Part shown: positions 45,111-54,148 of the stretch, in pieces
How the letters are laid out: each line of letters opens with the position of its first letter
Position numbering within the stretch: position 1 is the first letter of the stretch
DNA from: Paraburkholderia phenazinium
Lineage (GTDB): Bacteria; Pseudomonadota; Gammaproteobacteria; Burkholderiales; Burkholderiaceae
Direction: 5' to 3'
Assembly: GCF_900141745.1 (NCBI RefSeq)
Contig: NZ_FSRM01000001.1
Span: 3,348,001-3,412,000 of the forward strand
DNA: 64,000 nucleotides
Made by a program: the position numbers and the translations under genes
The notes under the pieces: model-generated
Told to the model about the DNA's origin: nothing
The model's database searches: none
What the model saw: only the letters and a program-made list of their open reading frames with translations

Positions 45111-46346
45111 TTAACGGGCCGGCGCTTCAGCTGTCGCGCCGATCACTGCTTCTATTGCCTTTGCCAGACGCGCAAAACCTTCGCTCATGTCGTCGAGCGG
45201 CACGATCAGCGACGGCGCGAAACGCAGAACATCGGGACCCGCCATCAGCATGATCACGCCGTGCTGGCCCGCTGCCGTCACGAAGTCTTTGGCGCGGCCC
45301 TTGAAGGCATCGTTCAGTTCCGCGCCAATCAGCAATCCTTTGCCGCGCACTTCCTTGAAAATGCCGAAGCGTTCGTCGAGCTCCGCCAGATGCCCCTTGA
45401 GCGTCTCGCTGCGCGAACGCACGCCTTCGAGCAGCTTCGGATCGCTGATCAGTTCGACCACCTTGTCCGCAATCGCCGCACCGAGCGGATTGCCGCCATA
45501 CGTCGTGCCATGCACACCCACCTTGAAATGTGCGGCGAGTTCGTTGGTCGTCAGCATCGCGCCAATCGGGAAGCCGTTACCGAGCGACTTCGCCGTGGTC
45601 AGGATGTCCGGGGTCACGCCGGTGTCCTCGTACGCGTAGAAAGTGCCACTGCGGCCCACACCCGTTTGTACCTCGTCAAAAATCAGCAGTGCGCCATACT
45701 GATCGCACGCCTCGCGCAACGCTTTCAGAAACGCCGGATCCGCCGGAATCACGCCGCCTTCGCCCTGGATCGGCTCGACGATCACCGCACAGGTTTTTGC
45801 GCCGATCGCCTCGCGTGCGGCTTCGATATCGTTGTACGGCAGATGACGGATACCTTGCGGCACCGGTCCAAAGCCTTCCGAATACTTCGGCTGACCGCCG
45901 ACGCTCACGGTAAAAAACGTGCGGCCATGGAACGACTGCGTGAACGAGATGATTTCGTCCTTCTCGATACCGTGACGGTCGAAAGCGACGCGACGCGCCA
46001 GCTTCAGCGCCGCTTCGTTCGCTTCGGCGCCGGAATTGGCGAAGAACGCGCGGTCGGCGAACGTCAGCGCTTCGAGACGTTTGGCGAGACGCAACACCGG
46101 TTCGTTCGTGTAACCGTTACCAATGTGCCAAAGCTTGCCGCCCTGCTCGCTCAGCACCTTCAGCAGTTCTGGATGCGCGTGGCCAAGCGCGGTGACGGCG
46201 ATGCCGCCCGCGAAGTCGATATAGTCGCGGCCCTGCGTATCCCAGACGCGCGACCCGAGACCGCGGTCCGGCACGAAGGCGGCGGGAGAGAACACCGGCA
46301 CCATCACTTCGTCGAAAGTCTGGCGTGTCACAGTCTGGTCGTTCAT
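45111..46346 (-). CDS. astC: succinylornithine/acetylornithine aminotransferase AstC
   Basis: A 411-residue class-III PLP aminotransferase. The PLP lysine lies in [14 protein letters not shown], and the [16 protein letters not shown] and [11 protein letters not shown] stretches are typical. It converts N-succinylornithine to the semialdehyde in the third step; close relatives also serve acetylornithine in arginine synthesis. The position as first gene of the ast operon, 137 bases after argR, supports the catabolic assignment. An ArgR-like site lies upstream of it. Confidence 0.94.
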   Translation of the reverse strand: MNDQTVTRQTFDEVMVPVFSPAAFVPDRGLGSRVWDTQGRDYIDFAGGIAVTALGHAHPELLKVLSEQGGKLWHIGNGYTNEPVLRLAKRLEALTFADRAFFANSGAEANEAALKLARRVAFDRHGIEKDEIISFTQSFHGRTFFTVSVGGQPKYSEGFGPVPQGIRHLPYNDIEAAREAIGAKTCAVIVEPIQGEGGVIPADPAFLKALREACDQYGALLIFDEVQTGVGRSGTFYAYEDTGVTPDILTTAKSLGNGFPIGAMLTTNELAAHFKVGVHGTTYGGNPLGAAIADKVVELISDPKLLEGVRSRSETLKGHLAELDERFGIFKEVRGKGLLIGAELNDAFKGRAKDFVTAAGQHGVIMLMAGPDVLRFAPSLIVPLDDMSEGFARLAKAIEAVIGATAEAPAR

Positions 46347-46409
46347 GGCAAATCCTCGTTACAGGTAGCGGGTAATAGCTTCAGTGTAGATAACCGCGTG
46401 TGAAACGTC

Positions 46410-46425
46410 TTGCTCATACGCGACG
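46410..46425 (-). promoter_or_regulatory. candidate ArgR half-site before astC
   Basis: On the minus strand CGTCGC, eight bases, then AA matches the Pseudomonas ArgR half-site TGTCGC-N8-AA except for the first base. It lies about 65-80 bases before astC. A second half-site in register is not clear, so support is partial. Confidence 0.35.
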
Positions 46426-46483
46426 CGTTCTGTCGGGCTTGTTGCCGTCGCATGCCACATGGGTTGGCTGGCATGGCCCATGA

Positions 46484-47536
46484 CTAACGCGCCGTATCAT
46501 CAGGACGTTCGATCAACGCGGCTGGCCGCGGTTCGCTCGTTGCCGTGCCGGTCGCACTCGTCTGCTTTTCGATCCAGTTGCGACGGTCCTCGCGCGGCGT
46601 CACGCCGAAACGCTCGCGATACGCATTCGAAAAGTGCGCCGCCGACGAAAACCCGCACGCGAGACTGATCTGCACGACGGATTTGCTGGTGCGCTGCAAC
46701 TGCGTACGCGCTTTCGACAGACGCAGCCCAAGGTAGTACTTGGACGGCATCGAGCCGAGGTATTGGCGAAACAGCCGCTCCAGTTGCCGCCGCGACACGC
46801 CGACGAGGCCCGCGATTTCGTCGCTTGTTAGCGGATCTTCGATATTCGCTTCCATCAGCAGCAGGGCATCGTTCAGACGCGGATGGCGTTCGCCCGGTGC
46901 CGTCACGTAGGGAATGCGTTGCCGCTCTTCACCGGCGCGCAACACGCCGACGCCGAGGGTATCGGCGATGCGGTCAGCGAGTTCGGGACCATGGTCACGC
47001 GCGATCATCGCCAGCATGAAATCCACGGTTGCCTGGCCGCCCGCACAGGTGGCGCGGTCGCGGTCGATTTCGAAGATCTGCTGGGTGACGATCGAGCGTT
47101 CGAACTGCTCGGAGAACTGCTGATAGGTTTCCCAGTTGACGCTCACGCGATAACCGGACAACTGCCCCGCCATGGCAAGCCACCACACGCCATGATGGAT
47201 GCCGGTGACGAGCGGCGTGCGCTGCCCGACCCGCGAGAGACTGGCAAGGAACAGACGGTAATCGGCGAACTGCTGAAACCGTTCGCTGACGAGGATCAGC
47301 CAGTCGCAGGAGATGGCATCGCCAAAGGCTGCATCAGCCGGCCATTGCGCGCCGCCCGCGAGCGGCACAGGACGGCCGTCCCACGAACACACCTGCCAGC
47401 GGTATAACGCGCGGCCATCGATCTCATTGGCGAGATTGAGCGCATCGACAATCGGCCCGACGCCCGACATCGACACCGGTGGCAATGCAACGATCGCCAC
47501 CTGCGTGGTGCGGGTCGGACTGGACGGTCGAGCCAT
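46484..47536 (-). CDS. argR: AraC-family arginine regulator ArgR (GlxA type)
   Basis: A 350-residue regulator with an N-terminal DJ-1/PfpI-like sensor (about residues 10-190) and a C-terminal AraC helix-turn-helix pair (about 225-320, with IAGLVGVSRRQLERLFRQYL and ISLACGFSSAAHFSNAYRERFG). This is the Pseudomonas ArgR plan, not the E. coli one. In Pseudomonas it activates the aot and aru operons with arginine. Its place between hisP and astC strongly supports that role. The ATG at 47536 is chosen over an upstream TTG at 47542. The terminal 30 residues are Pro/Arg-rich. Confidence 0.92.
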   Translation of the reverse strand: MARPSSPTRTTQVAIVALPPVSMSGVGPIVDALNLANEIDGRALYRWQVCSWDGRPVPLAGGAQWPADAAFGDAISCDWLILVSERFQQFADYRLFLASLSRVGQRTPLVTGIHHGVWWLAMAGQLSGYRVSVNWETYQQFSEQFERSIVTQQIFEIDRDRATCAGGQATVDFMLAMIARDHGPELADRIADTLGVGVLRAGEERQRIPYVTAPGERHPRLNDALLLMEANIEDPLTSDEIAGLVGVSRRQLERLFRQYLGSMPSKYYLGLRLSKARTQLQRTSKSVVQISLACGFSSAAHFSNAYRERFGVTPREDRRNWIEKQTSATGTATSEPRPAALIERPDDTAR

Positions 47537-47567
47537 CGGCAAAGTAATGTATGACGCGCGGTGGGCG

Positions 47568-48392
47568 TTACTTCAGACTGCCGGAGAGGAACTGCTTCAG
47601 GCGTTCGCTGCGTGGCGCGCTGAGTACCTCGGCGGGCACGCCCTCTTCCTCCGTGCGGCCCTGGTGCAGAAACATCACGTGATTCGACACGTTGCGCGCA
47701 AAGCCCATTTCGTGCGTGACGACGATCATCGTGCGGCCTTCTTCGGCCAGCTTCTGCATGACCTTCAGCACTTCGCCGACCAGCTCCGGATCGAGCGCGG
47801 ACGTCGGCTCGTCGAACAGCATCACATCGGGGTTCATCGCCAGCGCGCGGGCAATCGCCACTCGCTGCTGCTGGCCACCGGAGAGATGCGACGGATACTG
47901 CTTTTCCAGCCGCGGCGCGAGACCCACTTTCTCCAGATACTCTCGAGCGCGCTCTTCCGCTTCGCGACGCGACAGCCCAAGCACGTGAACCGGCGCCTCG
48001 ATGATGTTCTCGATCACGTTCATGTGCGCCCACAAGTTGAAGTGCTGGAACACCATCGCGAGCTTCGTGCGGATGCGTTGCAACTGCTTGTGGTCGGCCA
48101 CTTCCAGATTGCCACCGCGATCGGCCTTGGTACGCACCGTCTCGCCATCCACGACGATCTGCCCGGCGTTCGGCCGCTCCAGAAAGTTGATGCAGCGCAG
48201 GAACGTGCTCTTGCCCGACCCGCTCGCGCCGATGATGCTGATCACGTCGCCCTTGTTGGCGTTTAGCGACACGCCCTTGAGCACTTCGTTATCGCCATAG
48301 CGCTTGTGGATGTCCTGCACGGCGAGCTTGCAGGCTTCAGTCTGAGTCGTGTGGAGCAAGTCGCTCTCCCAAGGTGAATTCGAACCTGTCAT
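47568..48392 (-). CDS. hisP: basic amino acid ABC transporter ATP-binding protein (HisP/AotP)
   Basis: A 274-residue ATPase with Walker [10 protein letters not shown], signature LSGGQQQR, Walker [15 protein letters not shown] and the switch His in VVTHEMGFA. It energises import of arginine, ornithine, lysine or histidine with the two permeases upstream. The ATG at 48392 gives about 16 more residues than typical HisP. A TTG at 48359 with GGGAG upstream would give the usual length; I cannot decide. The gene is followed 31 bases later by argR, which may be transcribed with it. Confidence 0.93.
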   Translation of the reverse strand: MTGSNSPWESDLLHTTQTEACKLAVQDIHKRYGDNEVLKGVSLNANKGDVISIIGASGSGKSTFLRCINFLERPNAGQIVVDGETVRTKADRGGNLEVADHKQLQRIRTKLAMVFQHFNLWAHMNVIENIIEAPVHVLGLSRREAEERAREYLEKVGLAPRLEKQYPSHLSGGQQQRVAIARALAMNPDVMLFDEPTSALDPELVGEVLKVMQKLAEEGRTMIVVTHEMGFARNVSNHVMFLHQGRTEEEGVPAEVLSAPRSERLKQFLSGSLK

Positions 48393-48441
48393 GGAACATA
48401 TAACAGGGGTGACGCGGTGACCCGCGGCAAAATCATGCCGC

Positions 48442-49155
48442 TCAATGCGGCCGCACCGCCAGATACGCCAGCCAGTGCCGCTCGGCGCGCCGGAACAACG
48501 CCACCAGCGCGAACGATACCGCAAGATAGATCAGCGCCGCGATACCGAACGCGCTGAACGAATCGTAGGTGGCCGAATTGGCGTCGCGAGCCACCTTGAG
48601 GATGTCCGGCACGGTCGCGGTGAAGGCTACGGTCGTGGCATGCAGCATCAGGATCACTTCGTTACTGTACAACGGCAGAGCACGGCGCAGCGCGGACGGC
48701 ACGATGATGCGGCGGTACATGGTGAACCAGCTCATGCCGTAGGCGCGGGCCGCTTCCACTTCGCCGTGCGAGGTCGAACGGATCGCCCCCGCGAAAATCT
48801 CGGTCGTATAGGCACAGGTGTTCAACGCGAACGCGAGAATAGCGCAATGGAAACCGCTACGGAAGAACGCGTCGAGCAGTTGGTGCGAGCGCACGAACTC
48901 GAGGCTGTACATGCCCGTGTAGATCAGCAGCAACTGCACATACAAGGGCGTGCCGCGAAACACATAGGTGTAGATGCGCACCGGCGTAGACAGCCAGCGT
49001 TTCTTCGACACGCGCGCCACCGCCAGCGGGATTGAACAGACAAAGCCAATACCGATTGACGCCACCAGCAGCCACAAGGTCACCGCAAGGCCGGAGAGAC
49101 GCTGACCGTCCCAGTAAAGAAAAGCCCGGCCGAATTGGGAAAGGATTTCGATCAT
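48442..49155 (-). CDS. hisM: basic amino acid ABC transporter permease (HisM/AotM)
   Basis: A 237-residue permease with about five membrane helices and the EAA loop ([19 protein letters not shown]) that contacts the ATPase. The family length is matched by the ATG at 49155; the upstream frame adds 13 non-family residues. Its start lies 14 bases after the hisQ stop. With HisQ it forms the membrane channel for arginine or other basic amino acids. Confidence 0.93.
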   Translation of the reverse strand: MIEILSQFGRAFLYWDGQRLSGLAVTLWLLVASIGIGFVCSIPLAVARVSKKRWLSTPVRIYTYVFRGTPLYVQLLLIYTGMYSLEFVRSHQLLDAFFRSGFHCAILAFALNTCAYTTEIFAGAIRSTSHGEVEAARAYGMSWFTMYRRIIVPSALRRALPLYSNEVILMLHATTVAFTATVPDILKVARDANSATYDSFSAFGIAALIYLAVSFALVALFRRAERHWLAYLAVRPH

Positions 49156-49168
49156 CGTGTCTTTTCTC

Positions 49169-49870
49169 TCAGAGCTCGGCGTGCCGCACGCCAATCGAAT
49201 AACGCTTCTCCAGCCAGATCAGGACGAGATTCGACACCGTGGTGATGGCAAGGTAGATCAGCGCGGCGATCAGGATGAAGAAGAACATGTTGAAGGTGCT
49301 CTTGCCGGCGTCCTGGGCGGCCTTGACGACGTCCGCGAGACCGATGATCGATACCAGCGCGGTCGCCTTCACCAGCACCTGCCAGTTGTTGCCAATGCCT
49401 GGCAGCGCGAAACGCATCATCTGCGGGAACAGGATGCGCGTGAATACGCGCGCCCCGCTCATGCCGTAAGCCGCGCCCGCTTCGAGCTGGCCGCGCGCTA
49501 CTGCGAGGAACGCGCCGCGGAAGGTTTCGGTGAAGTACGCGCCGTAGATGAAGCCCAGCGTGATGACACCCGCCACGAACGGGTTGATGTCGAACTGCGG
49601 CAGATTCAATGCGTCGGTCAGGTCGTTGACCGCGATCTGGATGCTGTAGAACAGCAGCAACATCAGCACGAGATCGGGCACCGAACGGATCAGCGTCGTA
49701 TAAGCCGTGCCGAGCACGCGCAGCGGCCGGTTGAACGAGAGTTTCGCCGCCGCACCGCCCAGCCCGAGCAGGACCGCCGCCGCAAGCGACAGGACCGACA
49801 GTTCGATCGTCTGGATCGTACCGGCGATGAGCACCGGACCAAAGCCGTAAAGGAACACGTTTGTCTCCAT
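49169..49870 (-). CDS. hisQ: basic amino acid ABC transporter permease (HisQ/AotQ)
   Basis: A 233-residue permease with five membrane helices and the EAA loop (QLEAGAAYGMSGARVFTRI). It is the first gene of the transporter block on the minus strand. The usual first gene, hisJ or aotJ for the periplasmic binding protein, is missing; upstream only a 340-base gap and a divergent methyltransferase gene are found. The binding protein must be encoded elsewhere. Confidence 0.93.
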   Translation of the reverse strand: METNVFLYGFGPVLIAGTIQTIELSVLSLAAAVLLGLGGAAAKLSFNRPLRVLGTAYTTLIRSVPDLVLMLLLFYSIQIAVNDLTDALNLPQFDINPFVAGVITLGFIYGAYFTETFRGAFLAVARGQLEAGAAYGMSGARVFTRILFPQMMRFALPGIGNNWQVLVKATALVSIIGLADVVKAAQDAGKSTFNMFFFILIAALIYLAITTVSNLVLIWLEKRYSIGVRHAEL

Positions 49871-50209
49871 CCAGATGTCGGGGGTTCAGGATTCAGGCAT
49901 GGCGCGGATACTCGCAAGCGAAAAAGATTTGCTCAAACAGGCCGCCGCTGCCGTGTTGCGACGCAACATTGGACGATTCAGCGTGGTGACGGCGCAAAAC
50001 GCCTGTTTTAGCGGGCGATAGGTGTTGGCAAGCGCGTTGGACCACGGGTCCACGCGTGGCGATTTAGCAAGTTTCGGGTCGCTTTTTCGATAGACGGCGC
50101 GGCGCAGGCCTGGGCGCGACTTGCGGTCACGATCAGGGCAAACCCCGCTACACTGCGGTTGCCTGGGATGTATATCCCCGCCCGCACAACTCCCCCGAGG
50201 ACTTCGAGC
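49871..50209. other. divergent promoter region before hisQ and the methyltransferase
   Basis: About 340 bases without a gene. A perfect palindrome TGTTGCGACGCAACA (49954-49968) lies inside a wider inverted repeat, AAACAGGC at 49935-49942 and GCCTGTTT at 50001-50008. A regulator may bind here to control hisQMP. The methyltransferase promoter should be near 50120-50190. Confidence 0.5.
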
Positions 50210-50821
50210 ATGACTGCCCGTTTCGACTCCACGACGCTCGATGCCTACACGAAGGACGCCGCCCGTTACAGCCAGGAATGGCTGGATCAGCCGCCTCCGA
50301 ACGACCTCTACGCATTGCTGGAAACGCATCTGGTGCCGCAAGGCACGACCGCCGAGATCGGCTGCGGCAACGGCCGCGATGCGGGATGGCTGGCCGAGCA
50401 CGGCTACGAGGTCACTGGCTTCGACGCATCGCCGGGCCTGCTTGCCGAAGCGCGCCGTCTGCATCCGGAGATCGAGTTTCGCGAGGCCACCCTGCCGGCG
50501 CTCGAGGAGATCGAGGAACGTTTCGACAATATCGTCTGCGAGACGGTGATCATGCATTTGCCGGCCGAATCGATTCCTCTCGCCGTGGATAATCTCAGGC
50601 GCCTCTTGCGACCGAACGGTGTGCTGTATCTGTCATGGCGCGTCACCGAAGGCGAGGACACACGTCAGCCCGACGGGCGGCTGTACGCCGCCTTCGAGCC
50701 CAAAGTGGTCGTGGACGCGCTCGTCGACTGCGCGATTCTGCTATTCGAAGACGTGACGAGCGAAAGCTCGGGCAAGCGGATCTGCCGGGTCATTGCCTCG
50801 AAGAATCTCGGCGGCGTCTGA
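50210..50821 (+). CDS. class I SAM-dependent methyltransferase
   Basis: A 203-residue methyltransferase of the seven-stranded Rossmann type. The SAM motif I (AEIGCGNGRDAGWLA) is near residue 50 and motif post-I (VTGFDAS) follows; the later FDNIVCETVIMHLP and LRPNGVLYLSW segments fit motifs II and III. Substrate unknown. The ATG at 50210 follows GAGG nine bases upstream. Its stop abuts the patatin gene stop on the other strand (they converge with no gap). Confidence 0.85.
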   Translation: MTARFDSTTLDAYTKDAARYSQEWLDQPPPNDLYALLETHLVPQGTTAEIGCGNGRDAGWLAEHGYEVTGFDASPGLLAEARRLHPEIEFREATLPALEEIEERFDNIVCETVIMHLPAESIPLAVDNLRRLLRPNGVLYLSWRVTEGEDTRQPDGRLYAAFEPKVVVDALVDCAILLFEDVTSESSGKRICRVIASKNLGGV

Positions 50822-51778
50822 TCACTCAATCCCTAGCCGGGCGCGAATCGCCGGCAGCATATGCTCGACCGCCGCGCGCCCTTCGGCAATTGCCGGCGCC
50901 GCGCGGTGAAAATCGAAAATGCCCATGCCGCCCAGGCGCGGCTGAATCAGGATGTCGGCGGGCTCTCCCGCCAGACGGCTGCGCGTGATCCGCACCTGCA
51001 TGATGTCGATGCTCTGCGCGACCGAACTCAGCATCGACGGCACCCGGGCGCTCGGCTCGGGCGCGACGCGCACGTCGGCTGCCACCTCGTCCTCCGAAGG
51101 CGCGAGCCAGCGCGGCCACGGCTTGCCGTTCTTGCGCAACGAACCGGGCGGCGGCGCGGTCGGATCGATCACCGGCGACGCTGCAGCGGTGAGGCCGCCG
51201 AAGTCGCGGCCATTGAGAATGTCGTTGTTCAGATCCACCGCGATCACGCAATCGGCACGCATGCCGCGCGCCACCGACACCGGCACGGGATTGCTCAGAC
51301 CGCCATCCACGAGCCACACACCGTTATGCCACACCGGCGTGAAAATACCCGGAATTGCGATCGACGCTCGCACTGCATCCACCACACTGCCGTCCTGCAA
51401 CCATGTTTCGCGGCCCGAATCGAGTTCAGTCGCCACCGCGGCAAAAGGCATCTGCAACTGGCTGATCTCACGTCCGTTGAACCGGTTGGCGAACACCTGG
51501 ATCACCTTGCGTCCACCCAGCAGGCCGCCGGAAATGCGCAGGTCGAGCAGACGCAGCACCGTCTGCCAGGTCAGACGCGACACCCAATCCTCCAGCCAGT
51601 CGAGATCGCCGTTCGCATAAACCGCCGCGACCAGCGCGCCGATCGAGGTGCCGCACACGACGTCCGGCTTGATGCCCGCGTCATGCAGCGCGCGGATGGC
51701 GCCGATATGCGCCCAGCCCCGCGCAGCGCCGCCGCCGAGCACGAGACCAATGCGCGAGTGAGCACGTCGCCGCAGCAT
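50822..51778 (-). CDS. patatin-like phospholipase (RssA type)
   Basis: A 318-residue hydrolase. The oxyanion hole GGGAARG (residues 15-21), the nucleophile Ser45 in GTSIG and the catalytic Asp in LVDGGLSNP form the patatin set. It should cleave acyl chains from phospholipids or related lipids. It has no signal peptide. The ATG at 51778 has a strong AAGGAG ribosome site. It starts 17 bases after the BamE-like lipoprotein stop on the same strand, so the two are probably co-transcribed. Confidence 0.93.
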   Translation of the reverse strand: MLRRRAHSRIGLVLGGGAARGWAHIGAIRALHDAGIKPDVVCGTSIGALVAAVYANGDLDWLEDWVSRLTWQTVLRLLDLRISGGLLGGRKVIQVFANRFNGREISQLQMPFAAVATELDSGRETWLQDGSVVDAVRASIAIPGIFTPVWHNGVWLVDGGLSNPVPVSVARGMRADCVIAVDLNNDILNGRDFGGLTAAASPVIDPTAPPPGSLRKNGKPWPRWLAPSEDEVAADVRVAPEPSARVPSMLSSVAQSIDIMQVRITRSRLAGEPADILIQPRLGGMGIFDFHRAAPAIAEGRAAVEHMLPAIRARLGIE

Positions 51779-51795
51779 GTTTTCTCCTTGTCGTC

Positions 51796-52353
51796 CTATC
51801 GTCCACGTATCACGTCGGAACGCGATGTCGTATAGACCTTGTGAAACGCATCGAAGTGCACGTTGAAGAAACCCTCTTCCGTCACGCCGCCCTCGCGCCA
51901 CTTCCAGCTCCAGACGGTCTCGGGCTTGAGCGGAAACACCGCCACCTGGCCCGGTTTGCCGAGCAGACGGCGTACTTCGTCCTCGGTCATGCCGGGCTGG
52001 ATCTTCGCGAAGTTGGCCGCGGTCAGCACCTGGGTAATGGCTTGCAGCTTGCCGTCACGGTCGATGTCGACCATATAGGTGTTGAGCCCCTGCGGGCCGC
52101 GCGGATATTCGAGGCGCTTCGAGCCGTCGGTAAACGTGCGTTCGGTTTCCGGCTTGCCCATCTGGTTGCGAATTTCCGCCTCAGTCGTCACGCCGGGCGT
52201 GAGGCCCTTGAGCAACAGCGCGTCCGGCTTGATGGCGTTGAACAGTTCCTTGAGTTTTTGCACAGCACGTTGGCCCTGTTGGTCGTCGCAACCGGCCAGC
52301 GCGAGCGAAGCGGCCAGCACGGCGACGGTGAGCAATCGGTAGTTCGATGCCAT
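51796..52353 (-). CDS. BamE/SmpA-like lipoprotein with two domains
   Basis: A 185-residue lipoprotein precursor with lipobox LALAGC (Cys at about residue 22). Two copies of the BamE/SmpA-OmlA fold follow (about residues 48-105 and 115-175): each has a PG(V/M)T-x-(A/D)E start and a GKP turn. BamE itself has one domain and helps insert beta-barrel proteins; this longer protein may act in the outer-membrane periplasmic face. Linked to the patatin gene. The name of the family is clear, the role is not. Confidence 0.85.
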   Translation of the reverse strand: MASNYRLLTVAVLAASLALAGCDDQQGQRAVQKLKELFNAIKPDALLLKGLTPGVTTEAEIRNQMGKPETERTFTDGSKRLEYPRGPQGLNTYMVDIDRDGKLQAITQVLTAANFAKIQPGMTEDEVRRLLGKPGQVAVFPLKPETVWSWKWREGGVTEEGFFNVHFDAFHKVYTTSRSDVIRGR

Positions 52354-52854
52354 CTGGGAAGTGGGGATACGGTCCGTTATGTGAAGGTTTAACGACAGGA
52401 TAGCAAAAGCTCACCCGCGGACGCAGCGAGGCGGCCCGGCGGGCAGCCTCACCGGAAGGACAGACATGCGGCGACGATGCAGCGCAGTGCGCCGCGCCTG
52501 CTACCGGCGAGACTCAACGGAACAAGGGACGGGGAATGGATGGACCACTGAAAGTGCCACGCGGCAGAGCTTATCCGCGCGCCACGAAGGCATGCACAAA
52601 CGGAGGGAGACTCGCCGCGGGATGACCGAGCTACAGATGGGATGAAGAGAGACCCAAGACGACACGCAGCGGTCCGGCTGAACGAAGCAATCAGCCGCAG
52701 ATGGCCGCTGACCCTACGCTTTCGCCCGTGACAGACCGCTGCACACGGCCGTCTGGTCCCTCGACTATTTTGCCCAGGTGGCGATAATTTAGACGCATTA
52801 AATTGATTGTGCGAGCCAGCGTTTACACTGAATCTTCTGATGAATGGACGCTGA
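52354..52854. other. intergenic region, no gene supported
   Basis: About 500 bases. A minus-strand open frame of 172 residues exists here but is Cys/Arg/Ser-rich without any motif and runs into the acyl-CoA dehydrogenase gene, so I do not call it. An A/T patch near 52780-52810 (TTTAGACGCATTAAATTG) could hold a promoter. Confidence 0.45.
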
Positions 52855-54048
52855 CTAGCGCACCGCAAATCCTGCCCGTCCGACACCCTGCAACACCGAG
52901 TCATTTTGCGGCGTGTGGATGCGTGCGCACAGCACATCGCGGTAGTGACGTTCGAGCGGATTATCACGGCTCAAGCCCGGATTGCCGCTCGCCTCCACGG
53001 CCAGTTGCACCGCTTCGATCGCCTGATTCGTCACCGTGTATTTGACGAGCGGTGCCTCGTCGAGCGCCACCCGCTCGATGTGCGCCGTCGCATCGAGCAG
53101 CACGCGGTTGCTGAACAGCAGCGCATCGATGCGGCCAAGCGTTTGCTGAAACGACGCGAGACTCGCGAGCGGCGCACCGAGATTGGCGGGCGCGCGAGTC
53201 GTCGCCCAATGCACGAACCAGTCGCGCGCAGCACGCGCCACCCCGTCGTACACCGCCGACAGCAACACGCTCATCCATGCCATGCCAAGGGCGTCCAGTC
53301 CGGCGCCCGGCGCGCCGGGCAACTGGATGTCGACGGCATGCTCCGCCGGCACGAAGACGTTGTCGAAGACGATTTCATGGCTACCCGTCGCGCGCATGCC
53401 GAGATGATTCCACAACGCACCGACCCGCACGCCAGGCGTATCGCGTCGGACGAGCCACACGCCGACACGCGGCAGTGTTTCGTCGCTGCGCGCCCACACC
53501 GCCAGCCACGTCAGGCCGGGGCTGCCGGTCGAATAGATCTTGCTGCCGTTGATAATCCAGCCGTCGCCGCTACGCGCAGCGAGCGTGCCGGGCAGACCGC
53601 CGCGAGCCGGCGTGCCGAGTTCGGGCTCGACCCGCAAAGAATTGATCAGCGCGCCGTCGCGAACGGCTTCGCGGGCGACCTGCTGACGCAACTCACGCGG
53701 CCAGTTCTGGTTGCCCTGCAAGCGATGATGAAACAGATACTGCATGACCAGCACGAGCGCCGTGGATGGCTCGCCACGCGCCACCGCACGCACTACCTTC
53801 AGTGCTTGCGGCAGGCTGGCGCCCGCACCACCGAGATAGGCCGGCACCGTCAGCGACAGCAGATCGTGCTGATGCAGGCGCGCCAGATTGGCATGGGGAA
53901 AATCGCCGCTACGGTCGTAGTCTGCGGCGCTTGCCGCGAACTCGCCGGTCAGTTGCTCAAGCAAGGCATCGAACACGTCGCTATCAAGCGGCGGATGGCG
54001 TCGCGCCGCGGCGTGCGCGGCGGTGGGTTCGAACTCGGGGGCGTTCAT
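52855..54048 (-). CDS. acyl-CoA-dehydrogenase-fold flavin enzyme (DszC/SfnB type)
   Basis: A 397-residue protein of the acyl-CoA dehydrogenase fold, in the branch used for sulfur-compound oxidation (DszC, SfnB). The central beta-domain with INGSKIYSTG and GSHEIVFDNVFVPAEH matches. No catalytic glutamate of true dehydrogenases is evident, which fits the monooxygenase branch. It lies next to an SsuA-like protein gene and opposite a LysR gene, so it probably uses reduced flavin to open sulfones, sulfonates or sulfides. Confidence 0.85.
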   Translation of the reverse strand: MNAPEFEPTAAHAAARRHPPLDSDVFDALLEQLTGEFAASAADYDRSGDFPHANLARLHQHDLLSLTVPAYLGGAGASLPQALKVVRAVARGEPSTALVLVMQYLFHHRLQGNQNWPRELRQQVAREAVRDGALINSLRVEPELGTPARGGLPGTLAARSGDGWIINGSKIYSTGSPGLTWLAVWARSDETLPRVGVWLVRRDTPGVRVGALWNHLGMRATGSHEIVFDNVFVPAEHAVDIQLPGAPGAGLDALGMAWMSVLLSAVYDGVARAARDWFVHWATTRAPANLGAPLASLASFQQTLGRIDALLFSNRVLLDATAHIERVALDEAPLVKYTVTNQAIEAVQLAVEASGNPGLSRDNPLERHYRDVLCARIHTPQNDSVLQGVGRAGFAVR

Positions 54049-54148
54049 CGCAACTCCGGCGCGGCCGCGCTGTGGCGGCCGTGGTTATGTTCAGGCCTGC
54101 TGACGGCTCAAGGATACTTAAGGACTCGGGGGCCGGCAGTTCACAAGT

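Noticed and set aside
52449..52967. 172-residue minus-strand open frame in an intergenic region
   Set aside because: Cys/Arg/Ser-rich with no motif, no good ribosome site, and it overlaps the 3' end of the acyl-CoA-dehydrogenase-fold gene.
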